From: Ardenticatenaceae bacterium
GTDB taxonomy: Bacteria; Chloroflexota; Anaerolineae; Promineifilales; Promineifilaceae
Reading direction: 5' to 3'
Length of the DNA stretch: 64,000 nucleotides
NCBI GenBank assembly: GCA_020634565.1
Contig: JACKBN010000001.1
Span: 186,001-250,000 of the forward strand
In this document: in pieces, positions 1 to 8,611 of the stretch
Position numbering within the stretch: the first letter of the stretch is position 1
How the letters are laid out: each line of letters starts with the position of its first letter
Made by a program: the position numbers and the translations under genes
The notes under the pieces: model-generated
Seen by the model: the letters and a program-made list of their open reading frames with translations, nothing else
Database searches by the model: none
What the model was told of the DNA's origin: nothing

Positions 1-1
1 C

Positions 2-187
2 ATTCGCAGCGGTGTGGAAGCTGGCGCTATCACCCAGGATCCCATTGGCATTGGCTACAAATGTGTGGAAGCGGCCGTTAAAGCACTCAACGGCGAAGAT
101 CTGCCAAAAGAAATCGACACGGGTTTCCACTGGTACGATGCAAACAACATTGACGACGACGCCATCTCACCCTTGTTGTACCAATAA
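2..187 (+). CDS. Sugar ABC transporter substrate-binding protein, C-terminal end (partial)
   Basis: An open frame enters from the left edge and ends at a TAA after 61 codons. The visible residues include DPIGIGYKCVEAAVKALNG and end in LLYQ. This matches the C-terminal lobe of periplasmic (here probably lipid-anchored) sugar-binding proteins of the ribose/xylose type, where a helix with QxPxxxGxxAVxAAxxxLxG is typical. The double ATPase and permease of the same transporter class follow directly. The ligand cannot be read from this fragment. The fucose genes downstream suggest L-fucose or a related deoxysugar. Confidence 0.75.
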   Translation: MRSGVEAGAITQDPIGIGYKCVEAAVKALNGEDLPKEIDTGFHWYDANNIDDDAISPLLYQ

Positions 188-201
188 GTTCTAACGCTTA
201 T

Positions 202-237
202 GACCTGCCAGGCATACCAGTCTGGCAGGTCTTTTTT
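202..237 (+). terminator. Hairpin terminator between binding protein and ATPase genes
   Basis: A perfect 10-bp stem (GACCTGCCAG with CTGGCAGGTC) with a 10-nt loop is followed by six T. It sits 15 nt after the stop of the binding-protein gene and before the ATPase gene. A partial terminator here would keep binding-protein mRNA in excess over transporter mRNA, as is common in such operons (inference). Confidence 0.8.
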
Positions 238-292
238 GAATAAACCAGAGAAGAGCCGCAGCATCCCTTGCTGTGGAGGGAAGAGTAAGAAA

Positions 293-1837
293 ATGGATAA
301 CCTCCTGATTTCTATGGAAGGAATCGAAAAGAGCTTCCCGGGAGTCAAGGCCCTGGATCAGTGCCGCTTTGAACTGCGTGCCGGGGAAGTGCATGCTTTA
401 GTTGGGGAAAACGGTGCCGGAAAGTCTACCATGATGAAAGTGTTGTCTGGTATCTATGCCAAGGATGCGGGCCACATTTATTACAAAGGGAAAGAGGTGG
501 ATATTTCCAGCCCGCGCGCTGCTCAGGATTTAGGCATCAGCATTATCCATCAGGAGCTGAACCTGATGCCGCATTTAACCCTGGCCCAGAATATTTTTAT
601 CGGGCGTGAACCTCGGCGCGGCTTGAATTTCCTGTTGGATGAGCCGACTTTGAACAAGCAAACGGCCGAATTATTCGCCAGTATGCATCTCAAGCTAAAT
701 CCCCAAACACGCGTCTCTAATTTGACCATTGCCAAACAGCAGATGGTAGAAATTGCCAAAGCGCTCTCCTTCAATTCTGAAGTGCTCATCATGGATGAGC
801 CAACGGCCGCTTTAACCGAAGCTGAAATCGAAGACCTGTTTAAATTTATTCGCGACTTGCGGGCACGGGGAGCCGGCATTATTTATATTTCCCATCGCCT
901 GGAAGAACTCAAGCAAATCTCGGATCGGGTGACGGTGATGCGTGACGGGCATTACATCGACACAGTGAACACGAATGAAGCCACCACCGACCAGATCATT
1001 AGCATGATGGTGGGGCGCACCATTTATGAAGCCACGCCCGAATTACCCGAGGAACCGACCGATGAAGTGGTGTTAGAAGTTAAAGACCTCAATCAAGGGT
1101 CAATGCTTCAGGACATCAATTTCCATCTCAAAAAAGGGGAGATTTTGGGCTTTGCCGGGTTGATGGGTGCCGGACGGACAGAAGTTGCCCGTGCCGTTTT
1201 TGGCGCCGATCCGATAGATTCAGGCGAGATTTTTGTTCGTGGCCAACAAGTTGAGATTCGCACGCCCGAACAAGCCGTTTGGCATGGCATTGGCTACCTG
1301 TCTGAAGACCGCAAGCGATATGGCCTGGCTTTGGGTTTGGAAGTCAAAGAAAACGTGGCGATGGCTGCCCTGGATAAGTTTTTGGGCTTTTTGGGCTGGG
1401 TCAACAAATCGCAAATTCGCTCGACGGCCAAACATCATATTGATGAACTGGAAATCAAAACGCCCAGCGCCGAACAAAAAGTCAAGAATCTCTCGGGCGG
1501 CAACCAGCAAAAGGTGGTTATTGGCAAATGGTTAACGGCCGATACCGACATCCTCATTTTTGATGAGCCGACACGCGGCATCGACGTGGGCGCTAAAAGT
1601 GAAATTTACAGGCTGCTGAATGATCTGGCCAAACAGGGGAAATCAATCATCATGATCTCCTCCGAACTGCCCGAAATATTGCGCATGAGCCATCGCGTGG
1701 TGGTGATGTGCGAAGGGCGCATTACGGGCGAATTACCGATTGCCGAAGCTACCCAAGAAAAAATCATGACGCTGGCCACGGCCCGCAAGGCAATTGTCAA
1801 CGACAATGCGTCAGCCACACCGGCTGTCGCCGCATAA
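293..1837 (+). CDS. Sugar ABC transporter ATP-binding protein, two ABC domains (RbsA/MglA type)
   Basis: This 514-aa protein is the energising subunit of a carbohydrate-uptake (CUT2) ABC transporter. The first half has a full Walker A (GENGAGKST), a Q-loop region with IIHQELNLMP, and Walker B LIMDEPTAALT. The second half has the degenerate Walker A typical of this family (GLMGAGRTE), the signature LSGGNQQK and Walker B ILIFDEPTRGID. Length and architecture are normal for the family. The start was chosen at the ATG 12 nt after TGGAGGGA. The open frame extends further upstream, but that part overlaps the terminator. The permease gene follows 15 nt downstream. Confidence 0.92.
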   Translation: MDNLLISMEGIEKSFPGVKALDQCRFELRAGEVHALVGENGAGKSTMMKVLSGIYAKDAGHIYYKGKEVDISSPRAAQDLGISIIHQELNLMPHLTLAQNIFIGREPRRGLNFLLDEPTLNKQTAELFASMHLKLNPQTRVSNLTIAKQQMVEIAKALSFNSEVLIMDEPTAALTEAEIEDLFKFIRDLRARGAGIIYISHRLEELKQISDRVTVMRDGHYIDTVNTNEATTDQIISMMVGRTIYEATPELPEEPTDEVVLEVKDLNQGSMLQDINFHLKKGEILGFAGLMGAGRTEVARAVFGADPIDSGEIFVRGQQVEIRTPEQAVWHGIGYLSEDRKRYGLALGLEVKENVAMAALDKFLGFLGWVNKSQIRSTAKHHIDELEIKTPSAEQKVKNLSGGNQQKVVIGKWLTADTDILIFDEPTRGIDVGAKSEIYRLLNDLAKQGKSIIMISSELPEILRMSHRVVVMCEGRITGELPIAEATQEKIMTLATARKAIVNDNASATPAVAA

Positions 1838-1852
1838 AACAGGTACACAACG

Positions 1853-2818
1853 ATGGAACTCAAAAACCAATTCAAAGCGGTATTTAATTCGGATGCCTCG
1901 CAAAAGATCCTGGCTTTTGCCGGGTTGATTGTGATGTTTGTGGTGTTTTCTCTGGCATCCCCGAACTTTTTTCAGTTTAGCAATATTGTAGGTATTTTGT
2001 TGGCAACGGCCGTTAACGGCGTTTTAGCGCTGGGCGTTACGTTTGTCATCATCACCGCCGGTATCGACCTGTCGGTTGGGACGGTCATGACACTCTCTGC
2101 GGTCATGACCGGTGTTTTTATTACCAATTTAGGCCTGCCAATTCCCGTCGGCGTTATCGGCGGTTTGCTGACGGGTGGTTTTGCTGGCTGGATTAACGGG
2201 ACGGTCATCTCCAAAATGCGTGTGCCCCCGTTTGTCACCACGCTCGGTATGCTGTACGTGGCCAAAGGTCTGGCGCTGGTCATTTCCGGCCTAAAGCCAA
2301 TCTACTTCACCGAAGACCCTGCCTTCACCAAAATCGCCATGGGCGACATTGGCGGCATTCCCTACGCCGTCCTTATTTTCTTCGGGGCAGCCATTGTGGC
2401 GCACATCATCCTGAATAAAACCATTCTGGGTCGCTACACCTTCGCCTTGGGCAGCAACGAAGAAGCCACGCGTCTTTCTGGTGTGAATACGGATAAATGG
2501 AAAACGGCCGTTTATGCCCTGGCTGGCCTCTATTCTGGTCTGGCAGGTGTACTCATCGCCTCCCGATTGAACTCAGCCCAACCCGCCCTGGGTGCTGGCT
2601 ATGAACTGGACGCGATTGCGGCTGTGGTCATCGGCGGAACGTCCTTAAGCGGCGGTGAAGGCACCATTTTGGGGACGGTCATCGGCGCGTTTATCATCAG
2701 CGTTTTAACCAACGGCCTGCGCATTTTGTCGGTACCGCAAGAATGGCAGATTGTCGTGACCGGTGGCATCCTCATCTTGGCCGTTTACGCCGATATGCTG
2801 CGCCGCCGCCAAAGTTAA
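1853..2818 (+). CDS. Sugar ABC transporter permease (RbsC type)
   Basis: This 321-aa polytopic membrane protein has about eight to ten hydrophobic segments. It carries the family block ITAGIDLSVGTVMTLSAVM after the second or third helix and GGTSLSGGEGTILGTVIGA near the C-terminus, both hallmarks of CUT2 (ribose/galactose/xylose) permeases. It forms the channel with the preceding double ATPase and the upstream binding protein. The gene is complete, and the next gene starts 22 nt after its stop, so it is very probably part of the same operon. Confidence 0.92.
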   Translation: MELKNQFKAVFNSDASQKILAFAGLIVMFVVFSLASPNFFQFSNIVGILLATAVNGVLALGVTFVIITAGIDLSVGTVMTLSAVMTGVFITNLGLPIPVGVIGGLLTGGFAGWINGTVISKMRVPPFVTTLGMLYVAKGLALVISGLKPIYFTEDPAFTKIAMGDIGGIPYAVLIFFGAAIVAHIILNKTILGRYTFALGSNEEATRLSGVNTDKWKTAVYALAGLYSGLAGVLIASRLNSAQPALGAGYELDAIAAVVIGGTSLSGGEGTILGTVIGAFIISVLTNGLRILSVPQEWQIVVTGGILILAVYADMLRRRQS

Positions 2819-2840
2819 CCGATCAATTTTTTAGCAAGTT

Positions 2841-3983
2841 ATGTCCAAAAAAGTATTTGTCAGCGGCTGTTATGATCTTCTCCACAGTGGTCATATCGCC
2901 TTTTTTCAGGAAGCAGCGCAATATGGCGATCTACACGTCGCCTTGGGATCAGACAAAACGGTTTATGATCTGAAAGGTCGTGCCCCCATCAACACGGAAG
3001 ATGAGCGTCTTTACATGGTCAAGTCCGTGAAATGTGTCAAAGACGCCTTCATCTCGCAAGGTTCGGGCATGCTCGACTTTTTGCCCGAATTTGAAGCCAT
3101 CCAGCCAGATATTTTTGTGGTTAACCAGGATGGGCACACGCCAGACAAGCAAGATTTGTGTGCCCGGTACAATGTCCAATATGTTGTCCTTAAACGCGAA
3201 CCACATGAAGGGTTAACCCCGCGCTCTACCACAGATTTACGGACCCTCAACCAGATACCTTTCCGCGTGGATTTAGCTGGCGGTTGGCTGGATCAGCCGT
3301 TTGTCTCTCGCCACTATCCAGGCCCAGTCATTACGCTTTCCATCGAGCCGACCATCGAGTTTAACGATCGGAGCGGTATGGCCTCCAGCACGCGGCTGGC
3401 GGCCATCGAAATGTGGGGCTCGCGCCTGCCCATCGACCATCCTCACAAGCTTGCCAAAATGCTTTTTTGCTACGACAACCCTCCCGGCACAACCGAAATT
3501 TCTGGCTCCCAGGATGCCATCGGCATCGTCTTTCCCGGGCTGGCCAAAGCCAATTACACCGGTAACTATTGGCCAGACAGCATTGACCGGCTACAGGATG
3601 AAACGGCCGTACAGTTTGTGGAAAAATCGCTTTATCTGGTGATGCTGGGGCCACGTCACGCTGGTTATGATGTGCTGGCCAACACCCAAATCAATGCCAC
3701 ACAGGCCAAAGCCCTGGCCGATGCCGCCGAAGGCTGTTGGCAAGCCATTCAACGAAAAGATATTAAGGCGCTCGGCCAAACTGTACGCGCCTCGTTCGAA
3801 GCCCAAATCGCCATGTTTCCCAACATGATCAATGATGCCGTCATTCATCTCATTGAAAAATATAAAGATGTCGCCCTGGGCTGGAAGCTGTCCGGTGCTG
3901 GAGGGGGCGGTTATCTCATTCTTGTCTCTGAAGAGCCTATTGAAAATGCCATCCAGATTGTGGCGCGCCGAGAACACGAATAA
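2841..3983 (+). CDS. Nucleotidyltransferase-GHMP sugar kinase fusion
   Basis: This 380-aa protein joins two domains. Residues about 1-140 are an HxGH-type nucleotidyltransferase related to the RfaE/HldE cytidylyl/adenylyltransferase domain, with GCYDLLHSGH near the start and RSTTDLR at the end. Residues about 145-380 look like a shortened GHMP kinase: PFRVDLAGGWLDQP (motif 1), GMASSTRLAAIE (a degenerate motif 2 lacking the usual GLGSS) and LSGAGGGGYLILVS (motif 3). Bacteroides FKP also fuses a transferase with an L-fucokinase, but with a different transferase fold. The position between the sugar transporter and FucI suggests it activates fucose or a related sugar to a nucleotide sugar. Substrate and activity are not proven. 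Confidence 0.75.
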   Translation: MSKKVFVSGCYDLLHSGHIAFFQEAAQYGDLHVALGSDKTVYDLKGRAPINTEDERLYMVKSVKCVKDAFISQGSGMLDFLPEFEAIQPDIFVVNQDGHTPDKQDLCARYNVQYVVLKREPHEGLTPRSTTDLRTLNQIPFRVDLAGGWLDQPFVSRHYPGPVITLSIEPTIEFNDRSGMASSTRLAAIEMWGSRLPIDHPHKLAKMLFCYDNPPGTTEISGSQDAIGIVFPGLAKANYTGNYWPDSIDRLQDETAVQFVEKSLYLVMLGPRHAGYDVLANTQINATQAKALADAAEGCWQAIQRKDIKALGQTVRASFEAQIAMFPNMINDAVIHLIEKYKDVALGWKLSGAGGGGYLILVSEEPIENAIQIVARREHE

Positions 3984-4047
3984 ACACACTATTTTACAAA
4001 AAAGCCTGAAGATCGATTGATGAAAACGAAAGGAGTGATGATTCAGG

Positions 4048-5844
4048 ATGAACATGAACAAACCACAAAACAGATTAATTGGTAACCTTCCTAAAATTGG
4101 TATTCGTCCCACCATAGACGGCCGTTACCACGGCGTACGCGAATCATTAGAAGACACCACCATGGGCATGGCCCAAAACGTCGCCAAATTCCTCAGCGAC
4201 AACCTGCGCCACGCCAACGGCCTACCCGTCGAATGTGTCATCGCCGACAACTGCATTGGTGGGGTGAAAGAAGCAGCCGAAACGGCCGCTAAATTTGCCC
4301 GCGAAGGGGTCGGCGTTTCCATCACCGTGACGCCCGCCTGGTGTTATGGCTCGGAAACAATGGACATGGACCCGTTGATTCCCAAAGCGGTCTGGGGCTT
4401 CAACGGCACGGAACGGCCTGGCGCAGTTTATCTGGCTGCCGTCATGGCAGCTCACGCCCAGAAAGGCTTACCCGCGTTCAGCATATACGGCCGTGACGTC
4501 CAGGACATCGGCGACAGCGCCATTCCCGCCGATGTGCAGGAAAAACTGCTGCGCTTCGCCCGTGCCGGACTGGCCGTGGCTACCATGCGCGGTCAATCCT
4601 ACCTGGCGATGGGTGGCGTTTCCATGGGCATCGCCGGTTCCATCGTCGATCAGCCCCTCTTTGAGCAATATCTGGGCATGCGCGTAGAAACCATCGACAT
4701 GACCGAATTTACCCGCCGCATGAATGAAGGCATCTACGACCCGGACGAGTATGAAAAAGCGCTGGCCTGGGTCAAAGAAAACTGTACCGAAGGCAAAGAT
4801 TACAACGACGATGCCCACAAACGCACCCGCGCACAGCAGGATGCCGATTGGGAAATGTCCGTCAAAATGGCCCTGATTGGCCGCGACCTGATGAATGGTA
4901 ATCCCCGGCTGGCCGAGCTGGGCTTCAAAGAAGAAGCCAACGGCCACAACGCCATCGCTGGCGGCTTCCAGGGGCAGCGGCAATGGACCGATGCCTTTGC
5001 CAACGGCGATTTCATGGAGGCGATCTTGACCACCTCCTTTGACTGGAACGGCATTCGCCAACCGTACATGATCGCCACCGAAAACGATGCTCTCAACGGC
5101 GTCAGCATGCTGCTGGGCCATTTGCTCACCGGCACGGCCCAAATCTTCGCCGATGTGCGCACCTACTGGAGCCCAGAAGCGGTGAAGCGGGTCACGGGAT
5201 ATGAACTGGAAGGAACGGCCGTAAACGGCATTCTCCATCTCATCAACTCAGGCCCGGCAGCGCTAGATGGCACTGGTGCCCAAGAAAAAGATGGCGAACC
5301 CGTCATGAAGCCGTGGTGGGAAATCACCGCCGAAGATGCTCAGGCTTGCCTCGATGCCACCACCTGGCACGCGGGCATGACCGAATATTTCCGCGGCGGC
5401 GGCTGGTCCACCAAGTTCCGCACCCGCGGCGGCATGCCGATGACCATGTGCCGCCTCAATCTGGTCAAAGGACTCGGCCCGGCGCTGCAAATCGCCGAAG
5501 GCTGGAGCGTGGATTTGCCCGACGAGGTGCATGAAGTGCTCGACGAACGCACCAACCCCACCTGGCCCACCACCTGGTTTGTACCCCGCACCGACGGCAG
5601 CGGCCCCTTCCGCGATGTGTACACCGTCATGAGCAACTGGGGCGCCAACCACGGCGCCATTTCCTACGGCCACATCGGGGCAGATTTGATCAGCCTGGCC
5701 GCGATGCTGCGCATTCCGGTTTATATGCACAACGTGCCCGAAGAAAACGTCTTCAGGCCGCACGCCTGGGCTGCCTTTGGCGCAATGGAGCCACAGGGCG
5801 CAGACTTCCGCGCCTGCGCCAATTTTGGACCACTTTACGGTTAA
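4048..5844 (+). CDS. fucI: L-fucose isomerase
   Basis: This enzyme interconverts L-fucose and L-fuculose with Mn2+ as cofactor, in the cytoplasm. The 598-aa length agrees with the roughly 590-aa family. Highly conserved stretches are visible: AIAGGFQGQRQWTDAF followed by GDFMEA (metal-binding Glu region), ATENDALNGVSMLLG (metal-binding Asp region), LLTGTAQIFADVRTYW, and a C-terminal VFRPHAWAAFG. The start is the ATG 12 nt after AGGAG; another ATG lies two codons later. It belongs to the operon with the upstream transporter and the mutarotase downstream. The kinase and aldolase of the classical fuculose pathway (FucK, FucA) are not in this window. Confidence 0.93.
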   Translation: MNMNKPQNRLIGNLPKIGIRPTIDGRYHGVRESLEDTTMGMAQNVAKFLSDNLRHANGLPVECVIADNCIGGVKEAAETAAKFAREGVGVSITVTPAWCYGSETMDMDPLIPKAVWGFNGTERPGAVYLAAVMAAHAQKGLPAFSIYGRDVQDIGDSAIPADVQEKLLRFARAGLAVATMRGQSYLAMGGVSMGIAGSIVDQPLFEQYLGMRVETIDMTEFTRRMNEGIYDPDEYEKALAWVKENCTEGKDYNDDAHKRTRAQQDADWEMSVKMALIGRDLMNGNPRLAELGFKEEANGHNAIAGGFQGQRQWTDAFANGDFMEAILTTSFDWNGIRQPYMIATENDALNGVSMLLGHLLTGTAQIFADVRTYWSPEAVKRVTGYELEGTAVNGILHLINSGPAALDGTGAQEKDGEPVMKPWWEITAEDAQACLDATTWHAGMTEYFRGGGWSTKFRTRGGMPMTMCRLNLVKGLGPALQIAEGWSVDLPDEVHEVLDERTNPTWPTTWFVPRTDGSGPFRDVYTVMSNWGANHGAISYGHIGADLISLAAMLRIPVYMHNVPEENVFRPHAWAAFGAMEPQGADFRACANFGPLYG

Positions 5845-5853
5845 ACAACTTTG

Positions 5854-5934
5854 ACGCAAAGGCGCAAAGAGGCAAAGGATTTTTGTTCGCTTTGCGCCTT
5901 CCCAATCTTTGCGATCTTTGCGTTAAAAAATCGA
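5854..5934. repeat. Intergenic ACGCAAAGGCGCAAAG-type inverted repeat
   Basis: The gap between fucI and the mutarotase gene holds ACGCAAAGGCGCAAAG, and on the other side its inverted partner, CTTTGCGCCTT and ATCTTTGCGT, around an AT-rich loop. The sequence is made of repeated GCAAAG/CTTTGC words. It could fold in the transcript and modulate downstream expression. I see no coding potential. Confidence 0.6.
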
Positions 5935-5950
5935 GTTTCTAGAGGTAAAC

Positions 5951-6385
5951 ATGTTAAAAGGAATTTCCCCTTTATTTAGTCCTAAACTGCTGGCCACGCT
6001 GTACCAGATGGGCCATGGCGACGAGATTGTGCTGGCAGATGCTCATTTTCCCGGCGACACGATGAATGACTTTGTCATTCGTGCTGATGGTTTGAAGATT
6101 GCCGATCTGCTGGACGCGATGATGCCCCTGTTTGTCCTCGACGAATACGTGGATGACCCGGTGGTGATGATGGCGTGCGTGCCAGGCGACCAGCCAGATA
6201 CGGCGGTGGAGGCTGATTACAAGGCGGCGATGGGTAAGCATAGTACGGCCGTTCCCAACATCACCTTCATCGAGCGTTTTGCCTTTTACGAACGCGCCAA
6301 ACAGGCGTTTGTCGTGGTGATGACCGGGGAGACGCGCAAGTATGGCAACATCATTCTCAAAAAAGGCGTAACCCCTCTATCCTGA
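5951..6385 (+). CDS. fucU: L-fucose mutarotase, RbsD/FucU family
   Basis: This 144-aa protein belongs to the RbsD/FucU fold, which speeds the alpha/beta anomer exchange of free sugars so that the isomerase and kinase get the right form. Family features are the N-terminal LKGISPLFSPKLLATLYQMGHGDEI-like block, including MGHGDEI with its catalytic His, then LADAHFPG, and the C-terminal VVMTGETRKYGNIIL. Length and sequence match the FucU subgroup. An RBS-like AGAGGT lies about 7 nt before the ATG. It is the last gene of the fucose operon and is followed by a strong terminator. Confidence 0.9.
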   Translation: MLKGISPLFSPKLLATLYQMGHGDEIVLADAHFPGDTMNDFVIRADGLKIADLLDAMMPLFVLDEYVDDPVVMMACVPGDQPDTAVEADYKAAMGKHSTAVPNITFIERFAFYERAKQAFVVVMTGETRKYGNIILKKGVTPLS

Positions 6386-6413
6386 ATTTGACGCGAAACC
6401 TATCGCTTCCCTG

Positions 6414-6450
6414 AACGGGCCAACTGAGTGTTCAGTTGGCCCGTTTGATT
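6414..6450 (+). terminator. Rho-independent terminator after the fucose operon
   Basis: A perfect 14-bp stem (AACGGGCCAACTGA with TCAGTTGGCCCGTT), a 4-nt loop GTGT and a T-rich tail (TGATTTAT) follow the mutarotase gene by about 28 nt. This ends the fucose operon. Confidence 0.88.
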
Positions 6451-6475
6451 TATCCCTTCTACTCAAACCGCAACA

Positions 6476-6564
6476 CTAACTTTAGTTAGGTTCCACAACC
6501 CACTTTGGACAACGCCTAAATCTCACTTTGTCTGGCTGTGAAAACGGCCGTTTCCCCCTAACCT
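6476..6564 (+). promoter_or_regulatory. Palindromic operator plus promoter, cupredoxin gene
   Basis: The palindrome CTAACTTTAGTTAGG lies at 6476-6490. Exactly 56 bp after its first base comes CTGGCTGTGAA, then AACGGCCGTTT and a -10-like TAACCT at 6559-6564. A -35-like CTGTGA (6536-6541) is 17 bp from that -10. The same arrangement, with the same 56-bp and 17-bp distances, stands before both copies of the flavoprotein gene. The shared spacing makes a real promoter with a distant operator likely. The regulator is unknown. Confidence 0.6.
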
Positions 6565-6604
6565 GTTACGAAACAAACGCAATCATTCAAGCAAGGAGTT
6601 GCCC

Positions 6605-8428
6605 GTGTTTCAAACAGGTTTTCTAGGCACCAATGCCAGCTTCATCACCGACTTTACCCTTTTAGCCGAAATTATCTTTTTTGTTGCGCTCTGCGTGGGC
6701 ATCGTGGCCCAGCGACGCGGCCAATACAAGCTGCATGACTGGATTCAGACACCCGTTGTCGTCTTAAATCTCTTCTTGATCATCTTTGTGATGGTCACTT
6801 CTTTTATGGGGCAACGTGTGGTGAGCACCCTGCCCCAGCGACCCGGCGATGCCTACTACCTGGTGGTTGCCATCCACGCTCTGCTCGGACTCATTGCCGA
6901 GGGACTGGCCATCTACTGTTTGCTGGCCGGACACAAAATCTTACCGCGCAAAATTGGCCGCCTCCGCTACTGGATGTGGGCCACTTTTGCTTTTTGGACC
7001 GCTGCGGTTATTGCGGGGATTGCCACCTACATTATTTGGTATGTGCAGACGCCCGAAGTGGCAACGGCCGTTCCCACCCAGTCCGACACCGCTGTAAACC
7101 AGGACGATCCCACACTGGCCAACACAGTCGATGCTTTCCTGCAAAACTTTGCCTTTGCCCCGGATGAACTCACCGTCACCGCCGGGACAGAGGTTGTTTG
7201 GATCAATCAGGACGGCGCACCGCACAATATCACCTTTGTGGATGGCAGCGTGGCCAGCGACAACTTCTTCAACGGCGAAAGTTTTGCCACCACCTTTGCC
7301 GAACCGGGCAGCTTCCTCATCTACTGCACGCTGCATGGCTCACCCGATGGCAGCGGCATGGCCACGACTGTCACTGTTTTGGAAGATAACGCCGAGAACG
7401 CAGCCATTGCTGCGGCGGCCCCCACCCCAAATCCGGTTCCGCCCACACCCACACCGGCCCCCGTCGTGCCGCCCCCGCCAGCAGAACTGCTAGAGCCTGC
7501 TGCCCCGGAACAAACGGTCGTGGGTCTGGTTTCTTTCTTTGACAACCTCGCTCCCAGCGATTCCGTTGCCGTTCTGCTAAATGGCATTCCCACCTCAGCG
7601 GCTGGCGCAACCTACGAAGCATGGCTCACCGACAGCCAGACAAACACCGTCTTCCCCTTGGGACAGGTACAGCCAGACGCCAACGGCCGTATCTCCCTCC
7701 AGTTCACCGATGCCGACGGCCGTAACCTGCTGGGCCTGTACGATGGCTTCCAGTTAACCGAAGAACCACAGTTTGATGATGATCCGACGCCAGGAACGGC
7801 CGTCTTTACCGGCCAGCAAGTGCCGCAAGCGTTGTCCCACATTCGCACCATCACCGTGGTGAGCGGCGACGCGCCATCGGCCTACGGGCTGGGTGCCCGC
7901 TTGCAGGCGGAAGAGCTGCTGCGCCACGCCGAATTTGTGCAAACGGCGTACGACCTGCTCAGCATCGCCGATGCCCAGCGGCACGCCGAACATATCGTGA
8001 ACCTACTTTCTGGTGCCCAAGGTGAACATTTCGGCGATTTGGACGGCGTACATGGTGCCCAAAATCCCGGAGATGGCTTTGGCATCTTGCCCTACGTGAC
8101 GGCGCTGCAAGCAACGGCCGTTACCGCCGCCAATGCGCCTGATGCTACCAACGCTATCCAGATTCACAGCACCCACGTGGTGATGGCGACCGACAACGCC
8201 CTCGACTGGGCTACCCAAATTGAGGAAGCGGCGCTGCAAATTTTGGCCGCGGATAGCGTTGGCGACATCGGGCCGTCCGTGGACACCATCACCCAGCTCA
8301 GCCCGCTGCTGCTCAATGGCGCAGACACCAACGGCGATGGCGAAGTTGGTCCCCCCGAAGGTGGCATCTTCACTGCCTACCAGCACACGCAGTACATGGC
8401 GGCTGTGCCGGTGGTTGGGGAGCAGTAA
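6605..8428 (+). CDS. Membrane-anchored cupredoxin / RskA-like / His-rich helical multidomain protein
   Basis: This 607-aa protein has four parts. Residues about 15-150 hold four membrane helices with His residues, resembling DUF420-type proteins. Residues about 165-260 are a cupredoxin with blue-copper ligands in GAPHNITF and YCTLHGSPDGSGM (His, Cys, His, Met). A Pro-rich linker follows. Then comes a domain like the C-terminal part of anti-sigma factor RskA (TYEAWLTD), and a His-containing helical domain (AQRHAEHIVNLL, GDGFG, TNGDGEVG). It probably binds copper outside the membrane. The GTG start lies 6 nt after AAGGAG; an in-frame TTG directly abutting the RBS is less likely. The next gene has the same modules in another order. 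Confidence 0.75.
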   Translation: MFQTGFLGTNASFITDFTLLAEIIFFVALCVGIVAQRRGQYKLHDWIQTPVVVLNLFLIIFVMVTSFMGQRVVSTLPQRPGDAYYLVVAIHALLGLIAEGLAIYCLLAGHKILPRKIGRLRYWMWATFAFWTAAVIAGIATYIIWYVQTPEVATAVPTQSDTAVNQDDPTLANTVDAFLQNFAFAPDELTVTAGTEVVWINQDGAPHNITFVDGSVASDNFFNGESFATTFAEPGSFLIYCTLHGSPDGSGMATTVTVLEDNAENAAIAAAAPTPNPVPPTPTPAPVVPPPPAELLEPAAPEQTVVGLVSFFDNLAPSDSVAVLLNGIPTSAAGATYEAWLTDSQTNTVFPLGQVQPDANGRISLQFTDADGRNLLGLYDGFQLTEEPQFDDDPTPGTAVFTGQQVPQALSHIRTITVVSGDAPSAYGLGARLQAEELLRHAEFVQTAYDLLSIADAQRHAEHIVNLLSGAQGEHFGDLDGVHGAQNPGDGFGILPYVTALQATAVTAANAPDATNAIQIHSTHVVMATDNALDWATQIEEAALQILAADSVGDIGPSVDTITQLSPLLLNGADTNGDGEVGPPEGGIFTAYQHTQYMAAVPVVGEQ

Positions 8429-8611
8429 TCGGTATTCGGTATTCAGTAATTGGTAATTGGTAATTACTGTTTAGTGAGCTGTCAGGTGGTTTGGTAGGGG
8501 ACGCGGATCAACAAGAAGAACCAACGTTCATTCGCGCCCCATTTCTTTTTGAAACTGCACTGGTAGCCAAGTCATTGTTTTTTAATTCATTCATTTTTAA
8601 GGAGTAAACAG

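Noticed and set aside
4468..5238. 256-codon minus-strand frame inside fucI
   Set aside because: It is explained by the codon bias of the well-conserved fucI gene on the plus strand.
8300..8370. Calcium-binding EF-hand in the cupredoxin protein (TNGDGEVG)
   Set aside because: Only one partial loop is present and the flanking helices of an EF-hand are not convincing. It may be a dockerin-like or unrelated loop.
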